Positions 49,749 through 59,400 of a stretch of 59,791 nucleotides of DNA are shown one piece after another (the stretch's first letter is position 1; each line of letters starts with the position of its first letter). The position numbers were made by a program, and so were the translations under genes. The stretch lies in the NCBI RefSeq assembly GCF_022763345.1, contig NZ_JALEGS010000102.1, forward strand, positions 1 through 59,791. Direction: 5' to 3'. The notes under the pieces are model-generated. The model was not told the origin of the DNA. It ran no database searches and saw only the letters and a program-made list of their open reading frames with translations. The stretch comes from Phaeodactylibacter sp. (lineage in GTDB: Bacteria; Bacteroidota; Bacteroidia; Chitinophagales; Saprospiraceae).

Positions 49749-51653
49749 TTAGGGGGCGCTTTCACCTATCGCTGCTGCTGCCTCCAGGGTACAGCCTTGG
49801 GCATCCTCCACGTTCAGAACGTAAGTACCGGCAGGCAGGCCTTCAAAAAAACCATTGTCCTGTGGGGTGCCGGGGTCCAGTTGATAAGTAAAAGGAGGGG
49901 TGCCGCTTGTCAATACGAATTCCAACCACCCGTTATCTTCTCCGCAGGTGGTATTCTGAACCAGCACCTCCTGCAACTGCGGGCCGTCTTCCAGGTCCTC
50001 TACTTCCACTTCAAAGCTTTCAGTACAGCCCACCTCGTTTCGTACCGTCACGGTGTAAGTACCGGCAGGCAGGGCGCTAAAGGCCGGGTTTTCGCCAAAC
50101 GGGCCGCCATTCAGGCTGAAGGTAAGCCCACTGAAAGGGCCCGACCCGATGCTGACCGTACCTCCGTCATTGGTACAGCTGACCGGAGTGGTGCTGGCAG
50201 ACAACGCAGGCAGAGGGGTGGCTTCCGGTACGTCAACTGTTTCAGTGGCTTCACAACCGGCGGCATCCACCACTGTAACGGTGAGCAGGCCACTGGGAAT
50301 ATTTGGAAAAAATGCATCAGACTGGAAAGCCATTCCGTCAATGCTGTAGGTATAGGGCGGAGTGCCGTTGAGTGCCGTAACCGTCAGGTTGACGCCAGAT
50401 GCCTCACAGGGATCCACATCAAGCCCGGAAACCAGGGGTGCAGTACTGCTATCTATTTCCACTTCCACTGCATCCGCACAGCCCTGTGCATCAAGGATGG
50501 TGGCAAGGTAAGTGCCAGCGGGCAGGTTTTCGAATGTGGGCTCATTTTGAAAATCCTCCCCATTGATGCTGAAGGTGTAAGGCATTAGCCCGCCTTCTGC
50601 CACAATGGTCAGGCTGCCGTTGTCGGCTCCACAGGCTGTTCCTTGCGGGAAGACCTCCTGAATGACCGGTGCCTCCCCTTCCGTTTCCACTTCTGCTTCC
50701 ACTTCCAGCGTGCAGCCAAAGCTGTCTTCCACCAAAATCGTGTAGATGCCAGGCAGCAAATTACTGAACACATTGGAGGATTGAAAAGCCTGCCCTTCGA
50801 GACTGTACATCAGCCCACCATTGCCTCCGGAAACCTCCACGGTGATGCTGCCTACAGGGTCGGCGCAATCAGCCGGTACGGTTTGTACTTCCTCCAATCC
50901 AAGAGGTGCAGCCGCCAGAAACTCCAGTTCGCTGGCTGCCCCGTAAATGACAACGCCTGCGTTACAGACCGGCGTCAGTTGCCCGTTATCAAAATCGATA
51001 GCAAAAATAGTGCCCTGCCCACTGTCATTGCTGGCATAGGTCACCGTATTTTCGCAGTCTTCCACGAAAGTGACCACCCCGAAAATGGAGCCGCCTACGT
51101 TAAAATTGAGAATGGGCGAACTGTTCCCGGGATTGTCAAGGTCAATCTCAATCATCTGATTGGAAGTCCCGGCCATCACCAACTGCCCGTTCACGAAAGT
51201 GAGGTCCCCTGCCGATCCATAGTCAGATTGCCCAAGAAAAGTGGCGGTATCGGTTGCCGGATTGTAGGTGTAGACATTCCCATTTGAACCCACGGTATAG
51301 ATCAGTCCATTTTGGTCAGCTACCAGACTGGTGTAGAAAGAGAAGCCCCCCTGTGGGATGATGGTCATCAGGATAGTGGTGCCGGTATTCGGATTGACCC
51401 GGAACAAGCGCCCATCCGTAGAGATGCCCCATAACTGCCCGTCTGGGGTATAGGTAATATCTGCAAAACTGACGGAAGGCGGAGAAATGGCAGACAGGAA
51501 GTTGACCTCACAGTCACTGATGCCTACCGAGTACAGATTCTGATTTTCAGCGATGATGGTAAAGTCCTGCGAACGGGCTATGATAGGTTGCAAGAGTACG
51601 CACAGCCCTATCAGGAAAGCACGGAACAGGTTTGGGGCCAAGTTGGAGTTCAT
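49749..51653 (-). CDS. 5' part of frameshifted SprB-repeat surface protein
   Basis: This part of about 634 aa starts with a signal peptide (MNSNLAPNLFRAFLIGLCVLLQPIIARSQ), then a beta-propeller-like domain (about residues 30-240: YTPDGQLWGISTDGRLFRVNPNTG, LVADQNGLIYTVGSNGNVYTYNPAT), then SprB repeats of about 75 residues with the signature GTPPYTYSIDGMAFQSDAFFPNIPSGLLTVTVVDAAGCEATETVDV. It ends by TAA at 49751-49749 right after EAAAAIGESAP, at a C5 run (49756-49752). With one more C the frame would join the downstream repeats and type B domain. It could be a real mutation, a slippery site or a sequencing error. Confidence 0.82.
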   Translation of the reverse strand: MNSNLAPNLFRAFLIGLCVLLQPIIARSQDFTIIAENQNLYSVGISDCEVNFLSAISPPSVSFADITYTPDGQLWGISTDGRLFRVNPNTGTTILMTIIPQGGFSFYTSLVADQNGLIYTVGSNGNVYTYNPATDTATFLGQSDYGSAGDLTFVNGQLVMAGTSNQMIEIDLDNPGNSSPILNFNVGGSIFGVVTFVEDCENTVTYASNDSGQGTIFAIDFDNGQLTPVCNAGVVIYGAASELEFLAAAPLGLEEVQTVPADCADPVGSITVEVSGGNGGLMYSLEGQAFQSSNVFSNLLPGIYTILVEDSFGCTLEVEAEVETEGEAPVIQEVFPQGTACGADNGSLTIVAEGGLMPYTFSINGEDFQNEPTFENLPAGTYLATILDAQGCADAVEVEIDSSTAPLVSGLDVDPCEASGVNLTVTALNGTPPYTYSIDGMAFQSDAFFPNIPSGLLTVTVVDAAGCEATETVDVPEATPLPALSASTTPVSCTNDGGTVSIGSGPFSGLTFSLNGGPFGENPAFSALPAGTYTVTVRNEVGCTESFEVEVEDLEDGPQLQEVLVQNTTCGEDNGWLEFVLTSGTPPFTYQLDPGTPQDNGFFEGLPAGTYVLNVEDAQGCTLEAAAAIGESAP

Positions 51654-51941
51654 AATTTGAAACATCAGTAGTTGATAGGATGATATAGGTATTGCACGGG
51701 CAGCCAAATCAGAAAATCAGACAACAGTATAACGCTGTAAACTCGCAGTTCAGAGCCCTGACCACTGATTTAACGCTTTTTTTATTGATTCGCTTAGTGT
51801 CCAGGGCACAGTGCAGCTTCTTTTGATCGCCTTTAAACCGATGGCCCAATTATTGCGTTCTTCATCTGTTTTGAGCAATTATTTTTGGTATTTTCGCCAA
51901 CTGCCTCAGAAAACCTCACTAAACAAACTAACAAGCAGCGC

Positions 51942-53648
51942 ATGTACTTCAACAGCAAGGGCAAAGCCGACAACACCTATGATGCTATTGTCGTAGGCTC
52001 AGGTATCAGCGGTGGCTGGGCCGCCAAGGAACTTTGCGAGAAAGGCCTGAAGACCATCGTTCTGGAACGTGGGCGTATGGTACGTCATGGCGACTATCCT
52101 ACTGCCATGATGGAAATCTGGGAGTTGCCCAACCGCAACAAGCTGACACAGGAGGAACTCAAGGACTACCCCAAACAGCAGCGCACCGGTTATACCATGG
52201 CCCCTTCCACCAGGCACTGGTGGGTCAAGGACACGGAGCACCCCTATACAGAAGAGAAGCGTTTTGACTGGATACGTGGGTATCACGTAGGCGGCCGCTC
52301 CATCATGTGGGGCAGGCATTCTTACCGGCTGAGCGATCTGGATTTTGAGGCCAACGCCAAAGACGGCTATGGTGTAGACTGGCCCATCCGCTACAAAGAC
52401 CTGGCCCCCTGGTACGACCACGTGGAGCGCTTTGCAGGTATTCAGGGCACTGCCGAGGGGCTGCCGCACCTGCCGGACGGGCAATTTCAGCCCGGTATCC
52501 CCCTAAACTGCATTGAGGAACACCTCAAAGACAGCATGAAAGCCAACTTCGGCAGAACTTTGACCATCGGCCGTACGGCCAACCTCACCCAAGCCATTCA
52601 CGGGCGGGGTGCCTGTCAGTTCCGCAACCGTTGTATCCGGGGCTGTCCATACGGGGCCTACTTCAGCAGTAATGCCGCTACCCTGCCGGCTGCGGAAGCC
52701 ACCGGCAATATGACGCTGCGCCCAAATTCAGTGGTGCACTCCATTATTTACGATCCGCAAACGAAGAAAGCCAAAGGCGTGCGGGTGCTCGATGCGGAAA
52801 CCGGAGAGGCGATGGAGTTCTATGCGAAGATCGTCTTCCTTTGTGCTTCTGCCTTGGGGTCCACGTTCATCCTGATGAACTCCGCCGATGAGTACAATCC
52901 CGATGGGCTGGGCAATAGTTCCGGGCAGCTCGGCCATAACCTGATGGACCACCACTTCCGGGCCGGCGCGCAGGGCATACACGATGACTATGGCGACCGG
53001 TATGATGAAGGGCGGCGCCCAACCGGCTTTTACATCCCGCGATTCCGCAACCTCGACAAGCATTCCGAGCGCAAGGACTATATCCGCGGCTTCGGTTATC
53101 AGGGAGGAGGCAGCCGCCAAAACTGGGTACGGGGCATCAAGGAAATGGAAAAAGGGCTGGGCGCGGATTACAAAGCACAACTCATTACACCAGGCCCCTG
53201 GCAGGTAGGCATGGGCGCATTTGGAGAGTGCCTGCCTTATTATGAAAACCACGTCAGGCTGAACAAGGAAGTTACCGACAAGCATGGGCTGCCTACTCTT
53301 ACTATCGACTGTGAGTTTAAGGAAAACGAGCGCATCATGCGGCAGGATATGATGGACTCGGCAGCTGAAATGCTGGAGGCTGCAGGTTTCCGAAATGTCG
53401 AAACCTTTGATGCCGGTTCCTATCCGGGGCTGGGCATTCATGAGATGGGCACCGCACGCATGGGGCGCAATCCCAAAACCTCCGTCCTTAACGGCACCAA
53501 TCAGGTGTGGGACTGCCCGAATGTTTTTGTGACCGATGGGGCCTGTATGACTTCCGCTGGTTGCCAAAATCCATCGCTGACCTACATGGCACTTACGGCA
53601 CGGGCTGCCGATCATGCGGTGCAGGAACTCAAAAAAATGAACCTCTGA
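51942..53648 (+). CDS. GMC-family FAD oxidoreductase (gluconate dehydrogenase-like)
   Basis: This protein of about 568 aa has the FAD-binding Rossmann motif YDAIVVGSGISGGWAAKELCEKGLKTIVLERG at residues 13-45, an FAD/substrate part with GGRSIMWGRHSYRLSDLDFEANAKDGYGVDWPI and CQFRNRCIRGCPYGAYFSSNAATLP, and the GMC C-terminal domain GLGIHEMGTARMG, VTDGACMTSAGCQNPSLTYMALTARAADH with its catalytic His. The gene immediately before a gluconate 2-dehydrogenase subunit 3-type gene is typical of sugar/polyol dehydrogenases. Such flavoproteins often pass electrons to a cytochrome c subunit, not seen here. ATG 51942 fits the family start. Confidence 0.92.
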   Translation: MYFNSKGKADNTYDAIVVGSGISGGWAAKELCEKGLKTIVLERGRMVRHGDYPTAMMEIWELPNRNKLTQEELKDYPKQQRTGYTMAPSTRHWWVKDTEHPYTEEKRFDWIRGYHVGGRSIMWGRHSYRLSDLDFEANAKDGYGVDWPIRYKDLAPWYDHVERFAGIQGTAEGLPHLPDGQFQPGIPLNCIEEHLKDSMKANFGRTLTIGRTANLTQAIHGRGACQFRNRCIRGCPYGAYFSSNAATLPAAEATGNMTLRPNSVVHSIIYDPQTKKAKGVRVLDAETGEAMEFYAKIVFLCASALGSTFILMNSADEYNPDGLGNSSGQLGHNLMDHHFRAGAQGIHDDYGDRYDEGRRPTGFYIPRFRNLDKHSERKDYIRGFGYQGGGSRQNWVRGIKEMEKGLGADYKAQLITPGPWQVGMGAFGECLPYYENHVRLNKEVTDKHGLPTLTIDCEFKENERIMRQDMMDSAAEMLEAAGFRNVETFDAGSYPGLGIHEMGTARMGRNPKTSVLNGTNQVWDCPNVFVTDGACMTSAGCQNPSLTYMALTARAADHAVQELKKMNL

Positions 53649-53650
53649 TC

Positions 53651-54241
53651 ATGGACAGAAGAGAAGCCATAAAAAGAACTGCTTTGCTGACCGGTGCGGC
53701 CCTGTCCGCTTCCACCATAACCGCTGTGCTTAATGGCTGTCAGGCAGAAGCCTCTACGGCAACCGGGTGGGCACCGAAGTTTTTTGACGCCCAACAGGCC
53801 GCCGCCCTTTCGGAAATTGCCGAGACCATACTACCCGCAACCGATACTCCGGGCGCTAAAGATGTGGGCGTTCCAGCATTCATCGACCAGCTTGCCGCTA
53901 CCTGCCTGCCGGAAGAAGAGCAAATGTCCCTGCGCGATAGCATAGAGCAGATTGAGGTCCAAGCCCAGTCGAAATACAACAAAACCTTCACTGCCCTTCA
54001 ACCGGAGGAACAGCTTGCCCTGCTCAATATTATAGATGCAGAAGCCCGCAGTGTAAAGACAGTAACGGATGATATGGGTGAGACGGCCTGGTCCGGCTTC
54101 CTTAAGCTCAAGCAACTCGTACTGCTTGGCTATTTCACCTCCGAAAAGGTAGGTACGGAAGTGACCGCTTTTCTGCCAATACCCGGACAATATAAGCCAT
54201 GCATTCCCTATGAGGAAGGGCATCCGGCGTGGACGTATTAG
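53651..54241 (+). CDS. Gluconate 2-dehydrogenase subunit 3-type protein
   Basis: This protein of about 196 aa has a Tat-type signal (MDRREAIKRTALLTGAALSAS with Arg3-Arg4) that ends in a possible lipobox LNGC (Cys30). The body AALSEIAETILPATDTPGAKDVGVPAFIDQLAATCL and WSGFLKLKQLVLLGYFTSEKVGTEV are typical of the gluconate 2-dehydrogenase subunit 3 (small subunit) family. It starts 2 bases after the GMC gene, so the two are cotranscribed. The small subunit probably carries the flavoprotein across the membrane via Tat (inference: the GMC protein itself has no signal peptide). Confidence 0.9.
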   Translation: MDRREAIKRTALLTGAALSASTITAVLNGCQAEASTATGWAPKFFDAQQAAALSEIAETILPATDTPGAKDVGVPAFIDQLAATCLPEEEQMSLRDSIEQIEVQAQSKYNKTFTALQPEEQLALLNIIDAEARSVKTVTDDMGETAWSGFLKLKQLVLLGYFTSEKVGTEVTAFLPIPGQYKPCIPYEEGHPAWTY

Positions 54242-54251
54242 ATAGGTAGAT

Positions 54252-54286
54252 AGCCGGAGCGGCACTTCAAGCGGACCGCTCCGGTT
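54252..54286. terminator. Hairpin between convergent genes
   Basis: CCGGAGCGG (54254-54262) pairs with CCGCTCCGG (54276-54284), extended by a wobble and an A-T pair. Neither side has a clear U-tract. It lies 10 bases past the subunit 3 stop and 5 bases from the end of the next (minus) gene, so it could serve both. Confidence 0.6.
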
Positions 54287-54290
54287 AAGG

Positions 54291-54539
54291 TCACTTCTTC
54301 AGTAGCCCTGCAATGAACAGCACAACTACCGAGCCTGCAGTGGCAGTGACAATGGTGTTGATGGTACCGGAGCTTGTGCCAATACTGATATCCAGAATAC
54401 CAAACAGCCAGCTACCAACATAAGCGCCGATTATACCCAGCACAATATTGACAAGCAGGCCAAATCCGGCACCTTTCATGATTTTCCCGGCCAGCCAGCC
54501 GGCAATGGCGCCTACGATAATCGTGTACAGTAATCCCAT
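54291..54539 (-). CDS. GlsB/YeaQ/YmgE family membrane protein
   Basis: This 82-aa protein has three predicted helices: MGLLYTIIVGAIAGWLAGKIM, GFGLLVNIVLGIIGAYVGSWLFGILDI and TIVTATAGSVVVLFIAGLLKK. The Gly-rich helices and the AGWLAGKIMKG motif define the transglycosylase-associated (YeaQ/YmgE) family, generally stress-induced inner-membrane proteins without known activity. It lies 22 bases from the YhiN-type flavoprotein gene on the same strand, likely cotranscribed. Confidence 0.88.
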   Translation of the reverse strand: MGLLYTIIVGAIAGWLAGKIMKGAGFGLLVNIVLGIIGAYVGSWLFGILDISIGTSSGTINTIVTATAGSVVVLFIAGLLKK

Positions 54540-54561
54540 GGTCTTTCGTCGTTTTGGTTAA

Positions 54562-55776
54562 TCAATTGAGTTGTCCTGCGATATAGGCTGTCGTCCAGGC
54601 AGCCTGAAAGTTATAGCCTCCCGTGATTCCGTCAATATCCAGGACTTCACCCGCAAAATAAAGATTTTTGCAGGCTTTGCTTTGCATGGTCTTAAAATCG
54701 ATGCTTTGAAGGCTCACGCCACCGCAGGTGACAAACTCTTCCTTGAAGGTAGTTTTGCCCCTTACCTGGTACACATCATTGGTGAGGAGATGGGTGAGCT
54801 TATGCAAGCCTTTTTTGCCGATTTCGCCCCACTTTTTGTCTTCCGGCAGCTCGGCTTTGGCTAGCAGATAGCTCCACAGGCGTTTGGGCAAAGCGTAGGG
54901 GCGCTCATTGTTTAGGCCTTTTTTGGGGTGCACGGCCATGATACTGCGCAAGTCGTCCGACACCTGTTCGGCATTCTGCTCGTTCGCCCAGTTGACCTGC
55001 ACCCTGAAAACATAGCCTAACTCGCTCAGCGCACGTGCTCCAAAGGCCGAGAGTTTAAGAATAGCCGGCCCACTCATCCCCCAGTGGGTGATCAGCAAGG
55101 GGCCATCCGATTTCAGCTTGGTGCCCTGAATGCTGGCCTGCACTTCCTCAACTACTACGCCCATCAGCTCGGTGACCGGTTCTTCGGGCATATTGAAGGT
55201 AAAGAGGGAGGGTACCGGATCTTCGATTTGGTGCCCCAGGGCTTCCAGCCACTCCAGACCCTGCCGTTTTGGAGAGCCGCCGGTCGCAACAATGACCTTA
55301 TCGAAAAAGGCAGGCGGATGTACCTCCTTAAGAAAATGCAGCTTCAGCCCCTCTCCCACCGGTTGCAGCTTTGCCACGCCAACGCCTGTCTCAATTTGTA
55401 CCCCGAGCTGCCGGGCCTCCTTCAGGAAGCAGTCGATGATGCTCTGGGAATCCTGGGAAACCGGGAATACACAATTATCGGGCTGCGTCATGAGGGCCAC
55501 ACCCCGGCTCTCAAACCAGTCCATGGTATGCACAGTATTGAAGGTCCGGAAGGCTTTCTTCAGCTGTTTGCTGCCCCGGGGGTAAGCCCTCGACAGCTCG
55601 GCTATGGAGGTACAGCCATTGGTTACATTGCAACGCCCGCCCCCCGAGATTTTCACCTTGGAGAGTAGCTTACGCGACTTTTCAAAAAGGACAACAGCGG
55701 CATGCGGATGATTGCGCTTGGCCTCAATGGCTGCGAAAAAACCGGCGGCACCGCCACCAATAACGGCTACTTTCAT
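54562..55776 (-). CDS. YhiN/HI0933-type FAD-dependent oxidoreductase
   Basis: This protein of about 404 aa has the FAD-binding motif MKVAVIGGGAAGFFAAIEAKRNHPHAAVVLFEKSRKLLSKVKISGGGRCNVTN, the family hallmark KISGGGRCN, then VIVATGGSPKRQGLEW and the C-terminal FAD site KNLYFAGEVLDIDGITGGYNFQAAWTTAYIAG. Members are conserved across bacteria without firm function. ATG 55776 is preferred over 55785 because it puts the glycine motif at residue 8 (family norm). Confidence 0.92.
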   Translation of the reverse strand: MKVAVIGGGAAGFFAAIEAKRNHPHAAVVLFEKSRKLLSKVKISGGGRCNVTNGCTSIAELSRAYPRGSKQLKKAFRTFNTVHTMDWFESRGVALMTQPDNCVFPVSQDSQSIIDCFLKEARQLGVQIETGVGVAKLQPVGEGLKLHFLKEVHPPAFFDKVIVATGGSPKRQGLEWLEALGHQIEDPVPSLFTFNMPEEPVTELMGVVVEEVQASIQGTKLKSDGPLLITHWGMSGPAILKLSAFGARALSELGYVFRVQVNWANEQNAEQVSDDLRSIMAVHPKKGLNNERPYALPKRLWSYLLAKAELPEDKKWGEIGKKGLHKLTHLLTNDVYQVRGKTTFKEEFVTCGGVSLQSIDFKTMQSKACKNLYFAGEVLDIDGITGGYNFQAAWTTAYIAGQLN

Positions 55777-55933
55777 GGCATACATTTGTGAATGCGATCA
55801 GCGCGAAGGTAGGCAATTGCAAAGATAATGTTACTTTTGCCACCGCTCTACACTAAAGCCAACCGGATTGCGTTTTAACTTGTCTATTAAGCGGGCTGAC
55901 TATGCAGCCGCTTCTTGTTAATTAATTGTTCCA

Positions 55934-56464
55934 ATGCAGTACACTAAGTATTTTTTTATTCTCCTGACCGCCATACTACTACACAATTGCAACAGCACCG
56001 ATAGTGGCAGGCTGCAGTCGGAGCTTCAGCGCATCTACTCTGGCATTTCCGATGGCAACCTCGAAAAGGTCAATGAAAAGCTGGTCGCTGAGAATGCCCT
56101 CACGGACTATCCGCTGGCGAACAACGGCTCCGCCCGGGCTATTTACGGACAGGTACGGGTGATTGAAAGTACGCCAATTGGCAGTAAAGCGGAGCTGGTG
56201 GTGTATCAGGTAGAAGTGCACGAAAAGAACCGCCGGATCATCAACCGCCTTAACTCTGAAGGGTATAAGGCAATGGAAAAAGCCGGTCAGATCCGCTCCG
56301 TTGACAAGGAATCGGGTGTGGTGGTCTATGTGGAACGCAAAGTTGCCATCCGCATGAAAGGCCAAGAACCGCAGTACATTATTGATCCCCGGCCTGAAGT
56401 CATTAGCCGCCACTTCGATACCAAGGAGCAGGAAGTGAAGCAGCTAATCGCCCAGTACAGCTAA
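55934..56464 (+). CDS. Uncharacterised lipoprotein
   Basis: This 176-aa protein has a signal peptide (MQYTKYFFILLTAILLHNC; Cys19 as likely lipid site). The body (LQSELQRIYSGISDGNLEKVNEKLV, ARAIYGQVRVIESTPIGSKAELVVYQVEVHEKNRRIINRLNSEGYKAM, GVVVYVERKVAIRMKGQEPQYIIDPRPEV) mixes helices and long strands with no recognised family. It is monocistronic and ends 2 bases from the convergent helicase gene. Confidence 0.7.
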   Translation: MQYTKYFFILLTAILLHNCNSTDSGRLQSELQRIYSGISDGNLEKVNEKLVAENALTDYPLANNGSARAIYGQVRVIESTPIGSKAELVVYQVEVHEKNRRIINRLNSEGYKAMEKAGQIRSVDKESGVVVYVERKVAIRMKGQEPQYIIDPRPEVISRHFDTKEQEVKQLIAQYS

Positions 56465-56466
56465 AA

Positions 56467-59400
56467 TCAGCTCTCGTCATCAAGGGCCTCGATATCGGGT
56501 TGCGCGAAGGTATCGGGCACAATGTGTTCCCGCGCAAAATTACACCATGGACAGTCGGTTTCGCCGCACCCGGTAAAGAAGTCGTGATTCTGAATGGCCG
56601 AATACACTTCCTGCACTAACTTGCGCACGGTTGCAATGTCCCGGGGCTGATAACTGATGCTTGCTTCCGGCATAGCGCCTGTTTTGTCGGGCTCCAGATA
56701 GGAAATAGTGCCGGAGGTTACCGTGCGGGTATTGCCGGGATAGTTTTCGTAAAGCAATTTATAAAAGACCAACTGCCGCCAGTAGCTCCCGCCGTTGGGG
56801 TTTTTCTCAGTCGGACGGCGGAGCTTGCTCTTTTGCTGGCTGCCCGTTTTGAAATCCACTACCCGTGCCTGATCTGCATTGAGCTGAATAAGCTGATCAA
56901 TGCTGCCCGTGACCGGCACACCATCAACTTCCACATTTCGGGGCCGGTATTCCATCAGGACATTTGTGGGCCAACTGCTGCGGTGCGCCTCAAAGTACTG
57001 CTGCAGGTTGTACCGTCCGGCTTCCAGCCTGCGCTCAAATTCCCGGCGGGCAAAAAAGCCACGGCGACGTTCCATTTCCTGCTCAAAGCCCTCGGTTAGG
57101 ACCTCTACCGGTGGGAATTCCTGTTCCCGGTGGGTACGCATGCGTTCGAAATAGCGTTCCAGCGCATAGTGCATGGCGGTGCCATAGTGAGCCGCTTCGC
57201 GCATCAGGACCGGAGCGCGGAGGACATTCTCATAGTAGAACCCTAAGGGGCATTTGAGGTAGCGGTTGAGGGCGGAAACACTGAGCTGAAACCCTTCCAG
57301 TAAAGCTTCTATGGTGTCCCGATCAGGGGCAGGTACTGCGGGTGCCCGCTGCTCCATCAACCGCAGAGCCTCGGCTTCCAGCAACCTGTCTTTAGGCAGT
57401 TCCCGCTCGGTTACGGCTACCGCTCCCTGCTCCAGCAACTCATCCACGAAGCGGGCACGCGGTGTCGCTTTCCCATCCATATCCTGAGTAGCGTAAGACA
57501 AATGCAGGCGTTCCTGCGCCCGGGTGATGGCCACATAGAAGAGCCGGCGACGGGCTTCAAGCGGGTCTTCTTCTCCGGAGTAAGTGAGCGTATCGGGCAG
57601 TTTGAACCGGAAATTACTGCCCCTTGAGCTGGGCTCCCAGGGTTTTTGGGTCACATCCAGCAAAAAGACCTGCCGGAATTCCAGCCCCTTGGCACTGTGG
57701 GCGGTCAGCAATTGTACCCCATCCTGCGCGTAGATAGATTCACTGGCTTCTACAGGCAGGCGGTTGGCATCCATACTGCGCAACAGGTCCAACAGCCCAC
57801 CCACTGTCAAACGCGGATTGCGGGCTGCTTCTCTGCGTACGAAGTCCAGAAAGGACCGGAGTACCTGAAGGAGCCAGGCTTTATTCTGCTGGCCCATAGC
57901 ATAAGCCAGCAGCCCGCTTCGGTTGAGGAGCTGTTCCACAAAAGCCGGCGCACTCAGGTTGGTGTATTGCCGGATCATATGGTGATGAAAATCGGTAAAC
58001 CGCAGCAGCGCGGGCTGATCTTTCAACCCCAGCCCGGCCCAGTCTTCAGGATGGGCTAAAAAATCGCGCCAGGCCATGCGTTCGCTCCCGGCTTGACGGG
58101 CCTGCCGCTGGCTTACAGCAGAGAGATCGTCTGGGTGCAGCCCGATAAAAATAAAATGCATGATCTGGAACAACAGGTGTTCACCACTAGTGGGGCGGTG
58201 AAACTCGGCCGCAAAATACTCCAGCATCAGCCGGAGGTTACGGATGAGCGGTAGGTGGAGCACATTTACCCGGCGGCGGGTTTGGTAAGGGATGTGCTGC
58301 TTTTCCAGTAATTCCATCAGGCTTTCTACCTGCCGGTGCTTTGCGTAGATGATGGCCACTTCATTGAGGGGCACACCTGCTCCCTGTAACCGTTGTAGCT
58401 CGCCGGTCAGCCATACTTCTTCCTGCAGAGGATTGGGGAACACACTAACCTCAGGGGCAGCAGGCAGGTCCTTTACTCCCGGATGGCTGGCCTTTAGCAC
58501 CTTTTCGACACCCAACTCCTGCAGCCGGTTGACGATTCGGATATCATTTTGCCCGATCACCTCCCGGGCCGCATCGAGTATGGGCTGCGTGGAGCGATAG
58601 TTGTCCTCCAATACGACCAGCCTTATCCCGTTGCGGTATGTTTCGTAGAGGTCTGTCAGGTTTTTCAGGCGGGCGCCCTGAAATTCGTAGATCGACTGAT
58701 CGTCATCGCCCACGATAAACAGGTTGGGCATCTCCCAGTAGGCCACGAGCTTGCGGATGATCTCATTTTGCGCACCGTTGGTATCCTGGTATTCGTCTAC
58801 CAAAATGTAAAGGAAACGCTCCTGATACGACCGCAGCAGATTGGGGAAACGCTCAAAGGCATCGAGCACCCAGAGGATCATATCATCGTAATCGTAGCGG
58901 TTGGCGCGCTGCATGGCTTTCTGATAGTCAGGGTATAATTGGGCAGCTGCCCGCAAGCGTTCCATGCGCTCCACTTCTTCCTCGATCTGACTGGTTTTGA
59001 GGTCCCCTTTTTGGTATTGCCCCTTTCGGCTGACTTTGTAGATGTATTCCTCCCGGTTGGGCAGGTCTTCCAGGTAAACATCGATAGCTTCATTCATCAG
59101 GGGTACCGTCCAACGCTCGGCTTTCATTTGCTGAAAGAGATTTTGCAACTGTGTTTCGTAGGCATAGGCATCGCTGCGGCCCCTGCGCAGGGGGTGTTCC
59201 GGCGGCAGGGTATCCAGCACTTTGCGGATCAGCTCCACCCGCTCCAAGTCGCTCAGGGGTTCCAGTTCCTGCCTCCCAAAGCGCTCAAGATTGTCCTGTA
59301 TGATGCTGTTGCAAAAGGAGTGAAAGGTGTAGATGGGGATGCGGTGCGCCTCCGGCCCAATAAACCGCAGCAGGCGTTCGCGCATCGCATTCACCCCTGC

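Noticed and set aside
51880..51887. TATTTTTG upstream of the GMC gene
   Set aside because: The nearest TTG is 24 bases upstream, outside the usual 19-21; not called as a promoter.
52728..53615. 295-codon frame antisense to the GMC oxidoreductase
   Set aside because: The sense frame has all GMC motifs; the antisense frame has none.
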